From the NCBI RefSeq assembly GCF_039542905.1, contig NZ_BAABIS010000001.1, positions 8,060,001 to 8,124,000 of the forward strand: a DNA stretch of 64,000 nt, written 5' to 3'. The notes beneath the pieces are model-generated. The model was not told the DNA's origin. It did not search any database and worked only from the letters and a program-made list of their open reading frames with translations. This DNA is from Kitasatospora terrestris. Lineage in GTDB: Bacteria; Actinomycetota; Actinomycetes; Streptomycetales; Streptomycetaceae. Position 1 is the first letter of the stretch. Each line of letters opens with the position of its first letter. This document shows, piece after piece, positions 1-8,842 of this stretch. The translations under genes were made by a program, and so were the position numbers.

Positions 1-44
1 CTGCCAACGCTCGAGCCCTGCCAACGCTCGAGCCCTGCCAACGC
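1..44. repeat. 17-bp direct tandem repeat (2.6 copies)
   Basis: A 17-base unit beginning CTGCCAACGC occurs at 1-17 and 18-34, and a partial third copy occupies 35-44. It lies just downstream of the stop of the BrkB-like gene (minus strand). The array is cut by the window edge, so the copy number may be higher. Confidence 0.9.
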
Positions 45-54
45 CTGGGCCCCG

Positions 55-1062
55 CTAACCGCGGGGCCCTCGTTCCGCCGCGCCCTGCTCCTCGCCGGCC
101 GGCTCCTCCGGGTCCTCGAACTCGACGTCGACGCGCTGCTCGGGGCGCCGCTCCTCCTGCTGCGCGATCGACCCGAGGACCTCCTCGTCCGCCTCGGTCA
201 GCGGCGGCTGCAGGAGGCTGCGCGGCCACAGCCGCCGGTGCAGCACCACATTGGTCTCCGCGGCGTACACCGTGATCTGCGCGGTCAGGTACAGCCACCA
301 GAGCAGGCCGATCACGGTCGCGAAGAACCCGTAGACCGCGGTGGTGTGCCGCAGCTGGTGCGCCACCAGCAGGGCGCCGAAGGCCTGCAGCACGGTGAAC
401 AGGGGACCGGCGACCACGCACCCCGGCAGCAGCGCCCGGCTCGGCACCTCCTTGGGGGTGAGGATGCGGAAGCAGGCCAGGCACAGCGCCGTGTTGAGGA
501 CGGCCGACAGGAGCAGGCCGCCGATCCGGGCGGCGGGCCCGCCGAGGGTCGTCGCCACCAGGGTCGCGGCGCCGGTGGCGAGCAGCAGGCCGACGGCGAG
601 CGTGGCGAACAGCAGCAGGCTGCGGACCAGGCGCGGGAAGTAGCCGGGGCGGACCACCCCGGGCACGTTCCAGACCTCCGCCATGGTGTGCTGCAGCACC
701 TGCGCGACCCCGAGGGCGCCGTACAGCATGCCGAGCAGGGCGACCACGAGGGCCAGGCCGCTGCCCTGGACGGTGTGGACGTTGCCGCGCAGCTGGTCGC
801 CGATCACGGGGAAGTCGGCGAGCGCGGAGTCGACGACGGCCTGCTGGGCGTCGGGGTGGCCGTGCAGGACGAAGCTGAGCACGGTGCTCAGCAGGAGCAG
901 CAGCGGGATCAGGGCGACGAAGCCGTAGTAGGTGATCAGTGCCGCCAGCAGCCCGCCGCGGTCGTCCCCGTACTTCTTCGCCACCCCGACCACCATGCCC
1001 GGGGCGGTGTGGCGCCGCTGCGTGCGGTCGAGGCCGCGCAGGGCCCGTTCGAAGGGATTCAT
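55..1062 (-). CDS. YihY/BrkB-family inner membrane protein
   Basis: This 335-residue protein has the layout of the YihY/virulence factor BrkB family. A short basic N-terminus is followed by about six hydrophobic segments (around residues 38-65, 100-125, 145-170, 180-198, 212-232 and 240-265). The tail is hydrophilic and acidic, rich in Glu, Pro and Arg. The family consists of integral membrane proteins of uncertain biochemical role, once annotated as ribonuclease BN in error. The gene stands alone: its start faces a decayed gene on the other strand and tandem repeats follow its stop. The ATG at 1062 is the only start that keeps the conserved N-terminus. The family assignment is secure; any transport substrate is unknown. 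Confidence 0.88.
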   Translation of the reverse strand: MNPFERALRGLDRTQRRHTAPGMVVGVAKKYGDDRGGLLAALITYYGFVALIPLLLLLSTVLSFVLHGHPDAQQAVVDSALADFPVIGDQLRGNVHTVQGSGLALVVALLGMLYGALGVAQVLQHTMAEVWNVPGVVRPGYFPRLVRSLLLFATLAVGLLLATGAATLVATTLGGPAARIGGLLLSAVLNTALCLACFRILTPKEVPSRALLPGCVVAGPLFTVLQAFGALLVAHQLRHTTAVYGFFATVIGLLWWLYLTAQITVYAAETNVVLHRRLWPRSLLQPPLTEADEEVLGSIAQQEERRPEQRVDVEFEDPEEPAGEEQGAAERGPRG

Positions 1063-1296
1063 CCGGCCCTCCTCCGATCACCGATCTCGCCGATCCGTTC
1101 CCACCTCTGCTCCTGGCTGGCCCGGGTGCCCGGGAAACCTGCCGGGCCCGGCGCCGCGGCGGGGGCGCCGGGGCTCGATTGCCGGTGCCCGGGGCCGGGG
1201 CTACGGTGAGGGCGACAGGGCAGGTGATCGTCTTGACCGAGGGCTTCGACGCCGCCGGGCGCCCCCACCTGGACCGCCGCCGCACCGGAGGCCGCC

Positions 1297-2030
1297 CTGG
1301 ACCCCGGCACCGGCTGGGGCGCCCTCGAACGCCGCTTGCGCGCCCGCGCCGACGACCCCTCCAGGGAACGGGCCGCCCACCCCGCTCCCCGACGGCACCC
1401 TCGGCCCCGCACAGGAACCCTGGCTCGCGCTGCTGCGCGACGGCCGGCTCCCCGACGCCGACCCCGACTCGTACCAGACCGACCCGGCCTGGGAACCGCT
1501 GCTGAGCCGAGCCGGCGGCTGGCTCGCCCCGACCTGCACCTCGGCGTCCTGGGGGCCGCCCGCGACGACCTGGACGGCGCCCCGGGTCGCCTGGACCGAC
1601 TCCCTGAACTCCCGCCCCACCAGCTGGGCCTGGCGCAACCTCAGCGCTCCTGCAGCCACCGCGAGCAGTGGCCGCAGGCCGTCGACGCGTACCTGCACGC
1701 CCGGGAACTCGCCCCCGACAGCCTCCCGCTGCTCCGCGAGACGGTCACCGTCCTGCTCGCCGTCGGCCGGCCCGAGCTCGCCCTGCGGCACCTCGACGCC
1801 CGGCGGGCCGAGGGGGCCGGCGGGAGCGACGGGCGGCTGCGCATGCTGGAGGCGCGCGCCGCCCTCGCGGTCGGCGACCGTGAACGCTTCGACGCCCTCC
1901 TCGACGGCGGCATCGAGGTGGCCAACCTGCGCGAGGCGGGACCTCGCTCAGCGACCTCCGGCGGCAGCACCGCGCGGACGTCCCCGTCCCGCGCCACTAC
2001 GACTTCGTCATGCAGCCCGGCGACGCCTGA
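1297..2030 (+). pseudogene. Frameshifted remnant of a TPR-type protein (possibly DUF5107 family)
   Basis: Protein-like sequence can be followed across this stretch only by changing frame at least five times. Frame 1 gives GWGALERRLRARADD at about 1312-1356. Frame 2 gives PDADPDSYQTDPAWEPLL at about 1450-1503. Frame 1 then returns with PDLHLGVLGAARDDLDGA, frame 2 with RPTSWAWRNLSA, frame 1 with AVDAYLHARELAPDSLPLL and on to about 1935, and frame 3 with the last 30 codons to a TGA at 2028-2030. The helical repeats look like tetratricopeptide repeats, and I recall similar strings in streptomycete DUF5107/TPR proteins. The large N-terminal part of such proteins is missing, so this is a 5'-truncated, multiply frameshifted remnant. 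Family naming is from memory and uncertain; the frame breakage is seen directly. Confidence 0.62.
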
Positions 2031-2183
2031 TCCGGCCTGGCGCCGACCGGCTGAGCCGGCGTCATGCTCGCCCGAACAGGCCGCCGCGCTGGCGGCGGCG
2101 CGGGGTGCTTGCTTGGGTGGTCGTTGTCGTGCCCGCGTACCGGTGGGTGCGCGCCTGGCGTGCCGGCGACCCGGGAGAGGGCC

Positions 2184-4280
2184 ATGTGCGACTGCGGATC
2201 GTCAACCTCCGAGTTCGGTGCGCGGCCCGACGGCGCCGACCCCCTCCCGCCCGACGTCCCCGACGCCCCGGTGATCACCACCGAGCGCGGGCCGGCCGCC
2301 GCCGGGGACGCTCCGACGGAGAGGAGTTGCGACCCGGAGCTGCCGCACGGCTGCTACACGGTGACGATCCGTCCGCGACAGCCCGGCGCCCGCCCGCTGG
2401 TCGGCACCCTGCGGGTCGACCGGAGGGCACCGGCCGCCGGGCCGGACGGACTGATCGTCAGCGGCGACCTCTACCGCCGGCCCGCGGTGGAACCGGCCCC
2501 TGCCGCCCCTGCCGCCCCTGCCGCCCCTGCCGCCCCTGCCGCCCCTGCCGCCCCTGCCGCCCCTGCCGCCCCGGGCGGCTCGGTCGCGGCGGCGGTGAGC
2601 CGGGCCGTCCGTCCGTCCGACCTCCTGCCGCCGGCCATCCCCGTCCACCCGCGCAACCGCTACCACGCCTACCTCAGCGGCACCCGGCTGCAGGTGCTGC
2701 CGGCGCCCACCGCCGACGGGTCGGGGTGCCAGGTCTCGCTGAGCGTCGACGAGTTCCGCTACACCCAGCCGACCGGCGGCTCCTTCCGGGGGGCGTTCCC
2801 GCACTCGCCCAGCCGCTACCTGCGGTTCGTCCTCCACCGGGTGCACGACTCGCGGTACGAGGGCCGGGTGATGCAGGGCGGCGCGGAGGTGGGCACGGTG
2901 AGCCTGACCCGGGTCTCGGACTTCCTGCGCCGGGCCGTCCTGGAGATCGACACCGTCGCGGGGGCCGTCGCGCCCCGGCCGGTGCCCCGCGCCGACGGCA
3001 CCGGGACGGAGTACTTCGACACCATCTACGCCACCGCCGGCTGGGAGCTGGTCGTCGACCGGTCCGAGTCGCAGACGGACCTCCCGCCGCCGCCCGGCAC
3101 CGACCCGCACGCCCGCTGGACCAGCGCCGCCATGCACGCCGCGATGACGGCCGCCCGCAAGCCCGGCACCGACCTCGACGCCGAGTGGCGCACCCACCTC
3201 CTGGTCGTCCCGGCCGCCCTCGGCTGCGACCGCGGCAAGATGTACGACATGGGCATCGGGGTGCCCCGGGAAGGGGCCGCGACCTTCAGCGACGACGGCT
3301 ACCCGACCGCCGACTCGCCGTTCTTCGGCGCCGCCGAGAACCGGCTCCAGCGTGACGTCCCCCGCGCCTACCTCCGGTCCGCCATGCACGAGGTGACCCA
3401 CGCGTTCAACCAGGTCCACACCCCCGAGGGCCTCGCCGACAACTCGATCATGACGCCGACGCCCACGGTCGCCCGGGTGCTGGGCGGGCCCGACAGCGGA
3501 GCGCCCGGCGTCTTCCCGGACCAGATCGAGCTTGCGTTCGACGCCGTCGTGCGCAACCGCCTCGCCCACCTGCCCGACCCGGTCGTCCGCCCGGGCGGCT
3601 GGCCGTTCGACTCCTGGCGCTCCGCCGGGGCCCCGCAGGCGTCCGACCGCAACCTCTTCCACCAGGACGAGCTGCGCTTCGAGGTCTCCGCCGAGGCCGA
3701 GCGGGTGCCCCTGGGCGCTCCCGTCACCGTCACCTGGCGGCTGACCAACACCTCCGGCGCCGAATTGGCGGTCCCCACCGGCCTCCGCCTGGAGGCGCTG
3801 TTCGCCACCATGTCCTGCCGGGACGAGAGCCGCACGGAACGGCCGGTCCGACCGTCGGAGATCAGCTGCGACAACGCCGCCCTCGCACCGCTGGCGCCCG
3901 GCGCCTCGCGGGAGGCGTCCCACCGGGTGTTCTGGAGCTCCGAGGGCTTCGCGCTGGAACGGCCCGGCCGGCACGCGGTGACCGTGACGGTCGGCTGGTC
4001 CGCGGGCGGTGTGCCCGTCGGGGTGACCGGCAGCTGCGAGCTCTGGGTCGACTGGCCCACCTCGGACGCGGAGAACCGCGACGCCGCCCTCGTCCTGCAC
4101 CCCGAGGTCGGCCACTGGGTCGCCCTCGGCGGGGCACCCCACCTGGAGGCCGCCGCCGAACGGCTGCGCGCGCTGGACGGCCGCGCCGCGGTCGCCGGGG
4201 CGGAGGCCTCGCCGGGCGAGCTCTCGCGGGTGGCGCAGGCGTTCCGGCGGCACGGGCTGATGCCCGGGCAGGACGGCTGA
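2184..4280 (+). CDS. Zincin-like putative metalloendopeptidase with Pro-Ala linker
   Basis: This is a 698-residue protein whose ATG at 2184 is preceded by a GGGAGAGGG Shine-Dalgarno run. The N-terminal 100 residues have low similarity to anything I know and end in a perfect Ala-Pro-Ala linker at about residues 105-129, encoded by eight 9-bp repeats. The centre holds the zincin motif HEVTHAFNQVH at about residues 402-412 (H402, E403, H406, H412). This fits HExxHxxxxxH zinc binding with Asn where metzincins have Gly. A later NSIMTP segment could be a Met-turn. The C-terminal part (about residues 490-620) reads like an immunoglobulin-like beta domain. I see no signal peptide. It would be a Zn-dependent endopeptidase if the motif is functional; the substrate is unknown. 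The gene stands alone after a pseudogene. Confidence 0.7.
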   Translation: MCDCGSSTSEFGARPDGADPLPPDVPDAPVITTERGPAAAGDAPTERSCDPELPHGCYTVTIRPRQPGARPLVGTLRVDRRAPAAGPDGLIVSGDLYRRPAVEPAPAAPAAPAAPAAPAAPAAPAAPAAPGGSVAAAVSRAVRPSDLLPPAIPVHPRNRYHAYLSGTRLQVLPAPTADGSGCQVSLSVDEFRYTQPTGGSFRGAFPHSPSRYLRFVLHRVHDSRYEGRVMQGGAEVGTVSLTRVSDFLRRAVLEIDTVAGAVAPRPVPRADGTGTEYFDTIYATAGWELVVDRSESQTDLPPPPGTDPHARWTSAAMHAAMTAARKPGTDLDAEWRTHLLVVPAALGCDRGKMYDMGIGVPREGAATFSDDGYPTADSPFFGAAENRLQRDVPRAYLRSAMHEVTHAFNQVHTPEGLADNSIMTPTPTVARVLGGPDSGAPGVFPDQIELAFDAVVRNRLAHLPDPVVRPGGWPFDSWRSAGAPQASDRNLFHQDELRFEVSAEAERVPLGAPVTVTWRLTNTSGAELAVPTGLRLEALFATMSCRDESRTERPVRPSEISCDNAALAPLAPGASREASHRVFWSSEGFALERPGRHAVTVTVGWSAGGVPVGVTGSCELWVDWPTSDAENRDAALVLHPEVGHWVALGGAPHLEAAAERLRALDGRAAVAGAEASPGELSRVAQAFRRHGLMPGQDG
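2497..2568 (+). repeat. Eight perfect 9-bp tandem repeats coding Pro-Ala-Ala
   Basis: The unit CCCCTGCCG is repeated eight times without a mismatch inside the zincin-like gene. It encodes an (AAP)n linker between the N-terminal region and the catalytic part. Perfect identity between units suggests recent slippage, so copy number is likely to vary between strains. Confidence 0.95.
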
Positions 4281-4367
4281 TGTCCGGGGGCGGCTGATGT
4301 CCGGGCGGGACGGCTGACCGTTCAGCGGACCCTGGGCGACTCGCTCGGCGGGCCTCGGGTGGCCGGC

Positions 4368-4574
4368 TCAGCGTCCCTTGGGCGCGAAGCCGCGGTTCAG
4401 CCCGGCCAGGAAGGTGTCCAGGCCGCCGAAGGGGTGGGCGTGGTGGACGGCGTCCGTACCCGCCGGGGCGGAGCCTTCGTGCCCCAGGGGGCCGGTGGCG
4501 TGGGCCGCGCCGGCAATCGGCAGGATGGCGGCGAGGACGGCGACGGTGGCCAGGGCGCGCTTGATCGAGGTCAT
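4368..4574 (-). CDS. Small secreted peptide
   Basis: The 68-residue product starts MTSIKRALATVAVLAAILP, a typical Sec signal peptide with a cleavable AHA-T site near residue 24. That leaves a mature peptide of about 44 residues with several His residues and a C-terminal GLNRGFAPKGR. I chose the ATG at 4574 because it begins exactly at the basic N-region of the signal; an in-frame ATG eight codons upstream would add residues that do not belong to a signal. There is no cysteine and no recognised domain. It lies between the zincin-like gene (convergent) and a GNAT gene (same strand, upstream). Function unknown. Confidence 0.6.
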   Translation of the reverse strand: MTSIKRALATVAVLAAILPIAGAAHATGPLGHEGSAPAGTDAVHHAHPFGGLDTFLAGLNRGFAPKGR

Positions 4575-4641
4575 GCGCGGACAACTGTCGTGGTGCACCG
4601 CAGGTCACGGGCGCGGGACCACCCGTGTCGGTCGCGGCCCG

Positions 4642-5364
4642 TCACACCAGCTCGATACTGAGTTGGGCGCCCAACTCACGGAACCCCAGGGCGGCCGCCA
4701 CCCGCCGGGACTCCGGCGGCCGGGCTCGCCACTGCGGCAGCAGCCCCGCCGCGAGCGCGTGCGAGGTCGCCGCCGAACCGGTCACCCGGGCCAGCCCTCG
4801 CCCCCTGGACCCCGGGGCGGTCAGCACGCCGATGTGGGCGGTCCGACCAGGCCAGGTCCGGTACCCGGCCGCGGCCACCACCCGGGCGCCCGCACGGACC
4901 ACGAACGCCGGCGAGGTGATCTCGTCCAGACCGGCCTCGCCCGCCTCGTCCGCGCCCGCCGCGCGCTCCAGGGCCCGCAGCTCCGGGTGGTCACCCGGCA
5001 GCCGCTCCACGGTCGGCGATCCCGCCGCGGCGGGACGGAAGCCCTCCGCGGAGGCGTACGCCAGGGCGGCCGGCCCGAGCAGCCGGACCACCGGCAGGAC
5101 CGCCCGGACGGCGTCGGCGTCGGTGAGCGCCTCCACCGCCAGCCCTTCGAACGCGCTCCGGACGGCCGCGGCCGTCCCCCCGTCCGGCGCGGTCACGATC
5201 GCCGCCCCGCCCAGGGACACCACCCCGACCCAGCCGCCGGGGCACAGCCCCGACCGGGGCGAGACGACCACGTCCGCACCGCCCGCGGGCGGGAACGCCA
5301 CCGGCGCCGAGGCCAGGCCCTCCCACAGCCCGCGGGCCCTGACCAGGAGGGGATCCATCGGCAT
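4642..5364 (-). CDS. GNAT-family N-acetyltransferase
   Basis: This 240-residue protein carries the acetyl-CoA binding motif A of GNAT enzymes near its C-terminus: HIGVLTAPGSRGRGLA, with the R-G-R-G-L-A pyrophosphate loop at about residues 187-193. A further segment ends with AAALGFRELG, the usual last beta strand region. The N-terminal half is more divergent, as in tandem-GNAT proteins where the first domain has lost its motif. The reaction would be transfer of an acetyl group from acetyl-CoA to an amine; the substrate cannot be inferred. The gene is monocistronic on the minus strand. Confidence 0.8.
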   Translation of the reverse strand: MPMDPLLVRARGLWEGLASAPVAFPPAGGADVVVSPRSGLCPGGWVGVVSLGGAAIVTAPDGGTAAAVRSAFEGLAVEALTDADAVRAVLPVVRLLGPAALAYASAEGFRPAAAGSPTVERLPGDHPELRALERAAGADEAGEAGLDEITSPAFVVRAGARVVAAAGYRTWPGRTAHIGVLTAPGSRGRGLARVTGSAATSHALAAGLLPQWRARPPESRRVAAALGFRELGAQLSIELV

Positions 5365-5437
5365 GGCCCGATCCTGCCACGTTCCCGGCCCGGCTCCCGG
5401 CGGTGGGCCGGGAGCCCGGCGGGGCGGCGGGTGCGGC

Positions 5438-6610
5438 TCAGCGGGCGCCGAGGAGGTGCTCCAGGGCGAGCTGGTCGAGCTGCTCGAAGGCCATGCCGCG
5501 GGCGGCCGCCGCGTCCACGTCGAAGTCCTCGAACGCCGAGCGGTCGGCGAGCAGGCCGGCCAGGCCGTCCGCGGCGGTGGGCAGGGCCAGCTCGGGCAGG
5601 CGGGAGGCGGCCAGCGCGGCCGTGACCTCCGGGTCGGCCCGGAAGGCCCGCGAGCGCTCGGCCAGCAGCAGGTAGTTGCGCATGCAGGCGGACGCCGAGG
5701 CCCACACCCCGTCGAAGTCCTCGGTGCGCGGCGGCTTGAAGTCGAAGTGCCGCGGGCCCTCGTACCCGGCCGTCTCCAGCAGGTCGACCAGCCAGAACGC
5801 CTGGCGCAGGTCGCCCGCGCCGAAGCGGAAGTCCTGGTCGTACTTGATGCCGGACTGCCCGTTGAGGTCGATGTGGAACAGCTTGCCGTGCCACAGCGCC
5901 TGCGCGATGCCGTGCGGGAAGTTCAGCCCGGCCATCTGCTCGTGGCCGACCTCCGGGTTGAGGCCGACCCGGTCGGGGCGCTCCAGCTCGTTGATGAAGG
6001 CGAGGGCGTGGCCGACGGTCGGCAGCAGGATGTCGCCGCGCGGCTCGTTCGGCTTGGGCTCGATGGCGAAGCGCAGGTCGTAGCCCTGGGACTCGACGTA
6101 CTCGCCGAGCAGGTCGAAGGCCTCCTTCAGCCGGTCGAGGGCGGTGCGCACGTCCTTGGCGGCGCCCGACTCGGCGCCCTCGCGGCCGCCCCAGGCGACG
6201 TAGGTGGTGGCGCCCAGTTCGGCGGCCAGGTCGATGTTGCGGATGGTCTTGCGCAGCGCGTACCGGCGCACCTCGCGGTCGTTCGAGGTGAACGCGCCGT
6301 CCTTGAACACCGGGTGGGTGAACAGGTTGGTGGTGGCCATCGGGACCTTCAGCCCGGCCGTGTCGAGGGCGGCCCGGAAACGCTTGACCACCTGCTCACG
6401 TTCGGCGTCGCTACTGCCGAAGGGAATGAGGTCGTCGTCGTGGAAGGTGACGCCGTACGCGCCGAGCGCGGCCAGGCGCTGGACGGTCTCGACCGGGTCG
6501 AGGGCGGGGCGGGTGGCGTCCCCGAAGGGGTCGCGGCCCTGCCAGCCGACGGTCCACAGGCCGAAGGTGAACTTGTGCGCGGGGGTGGGGGTGAGGGCGT
6601 CGGTGCTCAT
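5438..6610 (-). CDS. xylA: Xylose isomerase
   Basis: The 390-residue protein is a class I (short) xylose isomerase, the actinomycete type of about 388 residues. It interconverts D-xylose and D-xylulose (and glucose/fructose) with two divalent metals in the cytosol. Visible hallmarks are FTFGLWTVGWQGRDPFG at the N-terminus, the catalytic His in VTFHDDDL (residue 57), TNLFTHPVFKDGAFT, and the metal-binding FAIEPKPNEPRGD segment (Glu184, Lys186). LNPEVGHEQMAG and the HIDLNGQ and HFDFKPPRTED loops follow. It is divergent from xylB across a 128-bp promoter region that contains an inverted repeat, the usual xylAB arrangement in streptomycetes. Confidence 0.97.
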   Translation of the reverse strand: MSTDALTPTPAHKFTFGLWTVGWQGRDPFGDATRPALDPVETVQRLAALGAYGVTFHDDDLIPFGSSDAEREQVVKRFRAALDTAGLKVPMATTNLFTHPVFKDGAFTSNDREVRRYALRKTIRNIDLAAELGATTYVAWGGREGAESGAAKDVRTALDRLKEAFDLLGEYVESQGYDLRFAIEPKPNEPRGDILLPTVGHALAFINELERPDRVGLNPEVGHEQMAGLNFPHGIAQALWHGKLFHIDLNGQSGIKYDQDFRFGAGDLRQAFWLVDLLETAGYEGPRHFDFKPPRTEDFDGVWASASACMRNYLLLAERSRAFRADPEVTAALAASRLPELALPTAADGLAGLLADRSAFEDFDVDAAAARGMAFEQLDQLALEHLLGAR

Positions 6611-6642
6611 GATGCGGCTCCGGGAATCACGGCCGAAGGGGT

Positions 6643-6665
6643 GTTTGTCATCGCAGAAAACAAAC
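6643..6665. promoter_or_regulatory. Inverted repeat in the xylA-xylB promoter region
   Basis: GTTTGT and ACAAAC half sites are separated by 11 bp in the 128-bp gap between the divergent xylA and xylB starts. This A/T-rich dyad in GC-rich DNA is the best candidate operator for a ROK-type XylR repressor controlling both genes. No ROK gene lies next to xylAB; the only ROK regulator in the window is at 49.9-51.1 kb. Confidence 0.5.
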
Positions 6666-6738
6666 TAGTATCCCGACACGTCGGAACGGAACCCCCCGAG
6701 CGGGAACCGCCGACCAGAACCCCCGAGCGGAGGAACGC

Positions 6739-8166
6739 ATGGCAGCGCAGCGCGTCGTGATCGGCGTCGACAGCTCCACCCAGTCCACCAAGGCCCTCGC
6801 CGTCGACCTGGACACCGGAACCGTCCTCGGCCACGGCCGGGCCGGCCACACCGTCACCACCGGCGCCGGCCGCGAGAGCGACCCCGAACAGTGGTGGAAC
6901 GCCCTCACCGAAGCCCTCACCGCCACCGGCTGGGCCGACCGCGCCGCCGCCGTCTCCGTCGCCGGCCAGCAGCACGGCCTGGTCGCCCTCGGCCCGGACG
7001 GACGGCCCGTCCACCCCGCCCTGCTCTGGAACGACGTCCGCTCCGCCCCGCAGGCCGCCGACCTGCGCGCCGCCTACGGCCCCGCCGAACTCGCCCGCCG
7101 CACCGGCAGCGTCCCCACCGCCGCCTTCACCGCTCCCAAATGGGCCTGGCTGCGCGCCCACCACCCCGACGCCGCCGACCGCGCCACCGCCGTCCGGCTG
7201 CCCCACGACTACCTCACCGAACGGCTCACCGGCCACGCCACCACCGACCGCGGCGACGCCTCCGGCACCGGCTGGTGGGGCCCCGACGGCTACGACCGCG
7301 CGCTCCTCGACCGGATCGGCCTCGACCCCGCCCTCCTCCCCGAGGTCCTGCCGCCCGGCGCCACCGCCGGCACCGTCCGCCCCGGCCTGCCGCTCCCCGC
7401 CGGCACCCCCGTCGCCACCGGCACCGGCGACAACATGGCCGCGGCCCTCGGCCTCGGCCTCACCCCCGGACAGCCCGTCCTCAGCCTCGGCACCTCCGGC
7501 ACCGTCTACGCCGTCGGCCGCACCCGCCCCACCGACCCCAGCGGCACCGTCGCCGGCTTCGCCGACGCCCTCGGCGGCTGGCTCCCCCTGGCCTGCACCC
7601 TCAACTGCACCCTCGCCGTCGACCGCTTCGCCACCCTGCTCGGCCGCGACCGCCAGGACGTCGAAGCCGGCGGCACCGCCGTCGTCCTGCCCTACCTCGA
7701 CGGCGAACGCACCCCCGACCTCCCCGCCGCCACCGGCCTCGTCCACGGCCTCCGCCACGACACCACCCCCGGCCAGCTCCTCCAGGCCGCCTACGACGGC
7801 GCCGCGCACGCCCTGCTCACCGCACTCGACGACGTCCTGCGTGCCGGCAACGAGAACGCCACCGACCGGCCGCTGCTCCTCATCGGCGGCGGCGCCCGCG
7901 GCCACGCCTGGCAGCAGACCGTCCGCCGACTCTCCGGCCGCGCCGTCCAGGTGCCCGCCGCCGAAGAACTCGTCGCCCTCGGCGCCGCCGCGCAGGCCGC
8001 CGCCCTCCTCACCGGCGAGCCCGCCGACGCCGTCGCCCGCCGCTGGCGCACGGCGGACGGGCCCGTCCTCGAACCCGTCGCCCGCGACAAGGACACCCTC
8101 GACCGGATCGGCGCCACCCTCCGCCGGGCGGCGGAGCTGCAGGGCGCCCCGGCGGGGGAGCGGTAA
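6739..8166 (+). CDS. xylB: Xylulokinase
   Basis: The 475-residue FGGY-family kinase phosphorylates D-xylulose to xylulose 5-phosphate, feeding the pentose phosphate pathway after XylA. The N-terminal ATPase fold begins VVIGVDSSTQSTKAL, followed by AGQQHGLV, LLWNDVRS and the catalytic-domain segment GTGDNMAAALG. SLGTSGTVYAVG, PYLDGERTPDLP and the C-terminal LLIGGGARGHAWQQ adenosine-binding stretch are all in family order. The length equals the family norm. A GGAGG Shine-Dalgarno precedes the ATG at 6739. It is divergent from xylA and followed by a strong hairpin. Confidence 0.96.
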   Translation: MAAQRVVIGVDSSTQSTKALAVDLDTGTVLGHGRAGHTVTTGAGRESDPEQWWNALTEALTATGWADRAAAVSVAGQQHGLVALGPDGRPVHPALLWNDVRSAPQAADLRAAYGPAELARRTGSVPTAAFTAPKWAWLRAHHPDAADRATAVRLPHDYLTERLTGHATTDRGDASGTGWWGPDGYDRALLDRIGLDPALLPEVLPPGATAGTVRPGLPLPAGTPVATGTGDNMAAALGLGLTPGQPVLSLGTSGTVYAVGRTRPTDPSGTVAGFADALGGWLPLACTLNCTLAVDRFATLLGRDRQDVEAGGTAVVLPYLDGERTPDLPAATGLVHGLRHDTTPGQLLQAAYDGAAHALLTALDDVLRAGNENATDRPLLLIGGGARGHAWQQTVRRLSGRAVQVPAAEELVALGAAAQAAALLTGEPADAVARRWRTADGPVLEPVARDKDTLDRIGATLRRAAELQGAPAGER

Positions 8167-8174
8167 CGACGCGC

Positions 8175-8204
8175 GGGGTGCTCGCGGTTGGCCGCGAGCA
8201 CCCC
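8175..8204 (+). terminator. Hairpin terminator after xylB
   Basis: A perfect 13-bp stem (arms GGGGTGCTCGCGG and its complement at 8192-8204) with a TTGG loop starts nine bases after the xylB stop. There is no U-tract, as is common for actinomycete terminators. Confidence 0.8.
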
Positions 8205-8353
8205 TGCCCCAAGCCGGTGATCGGATCGGACCGGTGTCCCGCCCGCGGGTCCTACCGGCCGGCGTCGGGGCGGTTCCGAAACCCCTTGGACGGCAAGGGG
8301 ACCGGCTTGCTGCAATGGGAGACGGCCGCTGTCGGAGTCGAAGGGGTGCGGCG

Positions 8354-8842
8354 ATGACCGAGATCAGGCTGCACCTGTCGGTGCGCGGCCTCAACGAAGC
8401 GGACCTGCCGTCCTGCACCTGGGCCGGCTCACCCAAGCACGTGCGCGAGCTCGTCCACCAGATCCGCCGCGCCGAGGCGGGTGAGATCGACTACCTGGCC
8501 GTCTGCACGCCGGCCGGGCTCCCGGTGGCGGTCGGCGGAATCGACTACACGGTCGAGCCCGGCGCCGGCACGCTCTGGCAACTCGCCGTCCACCCGGCCC
8601 TGCAGTCCTGCGGGATCGGCACGCTGCTGATCCGCTCCGCCGAGCAGCGGATCGCCGCCCGGAGCCTGGCCCGCGCCGAACTCGGCGTCGAGGAGAGCAA
8701 CCCGCGCGCCCGCGCCCTCTACGAACGCCTGGGCTACCGGGCCTTCGGCCGCGAGCTCGACTCCTGGGACGTGGAGGCCGAGGACGGCTCGCTCCAGCGG
8801 TACGAGACGATGTGCACGCTGATGCGCAAGGACCTGACGTGA
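8354..8842 (+). CDS. GNAT-family N-acetyltransferase
   Basis: The 162-residue single-domain GNAT protein has motif A at WQLAVHPALQSCGIGTLLI (about residues 76-94, with the Q-x-x-G-I-G acetyl-CoA loop). The motif B region NPRARALYERLGYRAFGREL is typical of acetyltransferases that modify small amines or protein N-termini. The ATG at 8354 fits the domain start. Its stop overlaps the GTG of the next gene, a nucleotidyltransferase-like protein, so the two are probably translationally coupled. Substrate unknown; antibiotic or small-amine modification is possible but not shown. Confidence 0.82.
   Translation: MTEIRLHLSVRGLNEADLPSCTWAGSPKHVRELVHQIRRAEAGEIDYLAVCTPAGLPVAVGGIDYTVEPGAGTLWQLAVHPALQSCGIGTLLIRSAEQRIAARSLARAELGVEESNPRARALYERLGYRAFGRELDSWDVEAEDGSLQRYETMCTLMRKDLT

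Noticed and set aside
2202..4253. Very long open frame on the minus strand opposite the zincin-like gene, and similar long antisense frames under xylB, GH6, phospholipase C and the SpoIIE sensor
   Set aside because: They are composition shadows of high-GC genes: Arg/Gly/Pro/Ala-rich, no family motifs, no ribosome-binding sites, and each sits opposite a gene with clear domains.
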